DNA from: Marinospirillum sp.
Lineage (GTDB): Bacteria; Pseudomonadota; Gammaproteobacteria; Pseudomonadales; Halomonadaceae
Assembly: GCA_007116195.1 (NCBI GenBank)
Contig: SKIX01000027.1
Span: 1 to 6,973 of the forward strand
Direction of reading: 5' to 3'
DNA length: 6,973 nucleotides
The position numbers and the translations under genes were made by a program. This document shows positions 5,931-6,973 of the stretch, one piece after another. Each line of letters begins with the position of its first letter. The stretch's first letter is position 1. The notes under the pieces are model-generated. The model searched no databases and had not been told where the DNA came from. It saw nothing but the letters and a program-made list of their open reading frames with translations.

Positions 5931-6365
5931 TTAACGCTTCCCCGTTAACTGCAGAAAGGCTTCAGGCGCCTGCACAGCCTTTCTAGAGTGATAATCAAAG
6001 AACACTACCCCCAGCTTAGCCAGAGCAAGGGGTGTCCCATCACTGCGCTTAACCTGCTGCAGTATCTCAGTCCCCTTAGCGCTTTGCTCACCCAATGCCA
6101 GCTCAAAAGTTAGTTGATCTGGGTAAAAGCCTTCAGCTAAATAATTAACGGCCAACTCAGCAACGACCCAACCGATTTTTTGTTGTCCATCCAGGTTCAG
6201 CTCTGTCAGGCCAGCTGAAGCTAACCATTGGCACCTGGCTTCATGCAGTAAAGAAATCAGCGTATCGTGACCGAGATGCTGCCCGTAATTAATATCTGCT
6301 ATACGTAAAGACTGCTGGCAGCTAAAGAGTGACTGCTCAGGAAATTCTAGTTTTATTCTTGCCAT
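5931..6365 (-). CDS. Thioesterase-family protein (4HBT hot-dog fold)
   Basis: The 144-residue protein has the size and pattern of single hot-dog 4-hydroxybenzoyl-CoA/YbgC-like thioesterases, which hydrolyse acyl-CoA or acyl-ACP thioesters in the cytoplasm as oligomers. The signature region is R21-I-A-D24-I-N26-Y-G28-Q-H30-L-G-H33, followed by the helix LISLLHEARCQWL with E42 and R44; D24 and E42 are the likely catalytic candidates. The C-terminal half shows alternating beta strands (WVVAELAVNYLAEGFY, LTFELALGEQ, LALAKLGVVFFDYHSRKAV). The frame is open upstream to 6509, but I chose ATG 6365: GGAG (6372-6375) lies 6 bases before it, and the extra N-terminus would run through a terminator and purD. 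The substrate is unknown. It is paired with the phosphoribulokinase gene one base downstream. Confidence 0.85.
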   Translation of the reverse strand: MARIKLEFPEQSLFSCQQSLRIADINYGQHLGHDTLISLLHEARCQWLASAGLTELNLDGQQKIGWVVAELAVNYLAEGFYPDQLTFELALGEQSAKGTEILQQVKRSDGTPLALAKLGVVFFDYHSRKAVQAPEAFLQLTGKR

Positions 6366-6381
6366 TATTTTCTCCAGAGAC

Positions 6382-6406
6382 AAAAAAGCCCAGCATAACT
6401 GGGCTT
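6382..6406 (-). terminator. Intrinsic terminator after purD
   Basis: Read on the minus strand, AAGCCCAG and CTGGGCTT form a perfect 8-bp stem (6399-6406 with 6386-6393) around the loop TTATG, and the T-run (6382-6387) overlaps the end of the stem. It ends the purD transcript about 50 bases after the purD stop. Its T-run ends only 16 bases before the start codon of the thioesterase gene, which is unusual and bears on how that gene is expressed. Confidence 0.9.
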
Positions 6407-6413
6407 GCAATTC

Positions 6414-6429
6414 GCTAAGAAACCTTAGC
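6414..6429 (-). other. Small hairpin between purD and the terminator
   Basis: On the minus strand GCTAAG-GTTT-CTTAGC forms a perfect 6-bp stem with a 4-base loop, 7 bases ahead of the terminator hairpin. It may protect the purD mRNA end or take part in a tandem terminator or attenuator. There is no T-run directly after it. Confidence 0.4.
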
Positions 6430-6454
6430 TCCAGGTCACGAGCGTTTATCCAGC

Positions 6455-6973
6455 TTACTCGCCACTCTGCTCGCGGGCAATAGCTCGGTAGCCTATATCT
6501 TTGCGCCAAAAGACGTCTTTCCAGCTAATTTGCTCAGCCAACTGATAAGCCAGCTGCTGAGCCTGCTTAACGCTGGAACCTAGCGCCGTTGCACAAAGCA
6601 CACGACCACCAGAAGTGACTACCTGATCATTTTCAAGCGCTGTACCGGCATGAAAAATCTTAGCCGTTGGCTGATCCTGATCAGGCAAGCCTAAAATGAC
6701 TTCGCCCTTGGCATAGCTGCCTGGGTAACCCCCCGCTGCCAAGACCACACCCAAGGCAGCGCGATCATCCCAACTTGCAGTGACTTGATCCAAGCGCTTT
6801 TCAACCGCTGCAAGACACAGAGCAACTAAGTCTGAGTTCAAACGTAACATAATCGGCTGAGTTTCAGGATCGCCAAAACGGCAATTATACTCAATCACTT
6901 TGGGCTGGCCCTTGGCATCAATCATTAAACCGGCATATAAAAAACCAGTGTAATCATTCCCTTCTGCTGCCAT
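6455..6973 (-). CDS. purD: Phosphoribosylamine--glycine ligase, GARS (C-terminal part)
   Basis: GARS joins glycine to 5-phosphoribosylamine using ATP in step 2 of purine synthesis. The window holds the last 172 residues of an enzyme normally about 425-430 long. The fragment contains the end of the ATP-grasp domain, with GFLYAGLMID, then E28 and N30 (probable Mg2+ ligands) in VIEYNCRFGDPETQP, followed by the C-terminal domain (SGGRVLCATALGSSVKQAQQLAYQLAE) and the typical ending DIGYRAI. The methionine at the window edge (6971-6973) corresponds to an internal residue of the family (GMAAEGN in E. coli), so it is not the start; the gene continues to the right. In gammaproteobacteria purD usually follows purH, expected further right. 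A terminator follows at 6382-6406. Confidence 0.97.
   Translation of the reverse strand: MAAEGNDYTGFLYAGLMIDAKGQPKVIEYNCRFGDPETQPIMLRLNSDLVALCLAAVEKRLDQVTASWDDRAALGVVLAAGGYPGSYAKGEVILGLPDQDQPTAKIFHAGTALENDQVVTSGGRVLCATALGSSVKQAQQLAYQLAEQISWKDVFWRKDIGYRAIAREQSGE

Noticed and set aside
6435..6449. A tiny leader peptide (GTG ACC TGG AGC TAA) on the minus strand before the terminator
   Set aside because: Four codons, no Shine-Dalgarno, and no run of regulatory codons.
6366..6509. A longer N-terminus for the thioesterase, starting at 6509
   Set aside because: It would overlap the end of purD and read through the terminator hairpin, it lacks similarity to the family, and ATG 6365 has a well-spaced GGAG.
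6971..6973. ATG at the right edge as the start of purD
   Set aside because: The sequence begins in the middle of the ATP-grasp domain; this methionine is internal in GARS proteins.
1..6973. CRISPR array, insertion sequence, phage or defence system
   Set aside because: No regularly spaced repeats, transposase, integrase or defence-type domain is visible; nearly all of the sequence is explained by conserved housekeeping genes.

Overview
The window reads as a chromosomal housekeeping segment of a gammaproteobacterium. The evidence is the gene order recX-alaS-lysC-csrA followed by tRNA-Ser(GCU) and tRNA-Arg(ACG) genes, a csrA product nearly identical to the enterobacterial protein over its first 50 or so residues, and tRNA genes that encode their own CCA ends. 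The order alaS-csrA-serV-argV... is that of E. coli; an aspartokinase gene between alaS and csrA is the arrangement known from Pseudomonas and relatives. Base composition is roughly balanced. I would place it among pseudomonad-like or marine gammaproteobacteria, but cannot name a genus from sequence alone.

The left two thirds lie on the + strand. The end of recX (1-144) is followed by a good sigma70-type promoter and alaS (226-2868). After 66 bases comes lysC (2935-4173), a feedback-regulated aspartokinase with a well-placed internal start for a separate regulatory subunit. A 223-base gap then carries two candidate promoters, nested inverted repeats and a leader with GGA motifs in front of csrA (4397-4588), which ends in a clear intrinsic terminator. 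A stable-RNA type promoter then drives one tRNA-Ser and two identical tRNA-Arg genes (4733-5019).

The right third lies on the - strand and is transcribed towards the tRNAs. It holds the C-terminal part of purD (entering from the right edge), a strong intrinsic terminator, a small hot-dog-fold thioesterase (start 6365), and, one base further on, a phosphoribulokinase-family gene (5057-5929). The kinase keeps the catalytic residues of bacterial phosphoribulokinase but differs at two positions linked to NADH control, and no other Calvin cycle gene is visible, so it resembles the poorly understood PrkB type of heterotrophs.

No mobile element, CRISPR array, phage gene or defence system was seen. 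The points most worth a second look are regulatory or contextual: the terminator pressed against the thioesterase ribosome binding site, the orphan thioesterase-prk pair, the internal lysC start, the architecture upstream of csrA, and the complementary flanks of both tRNA-Arg genes.
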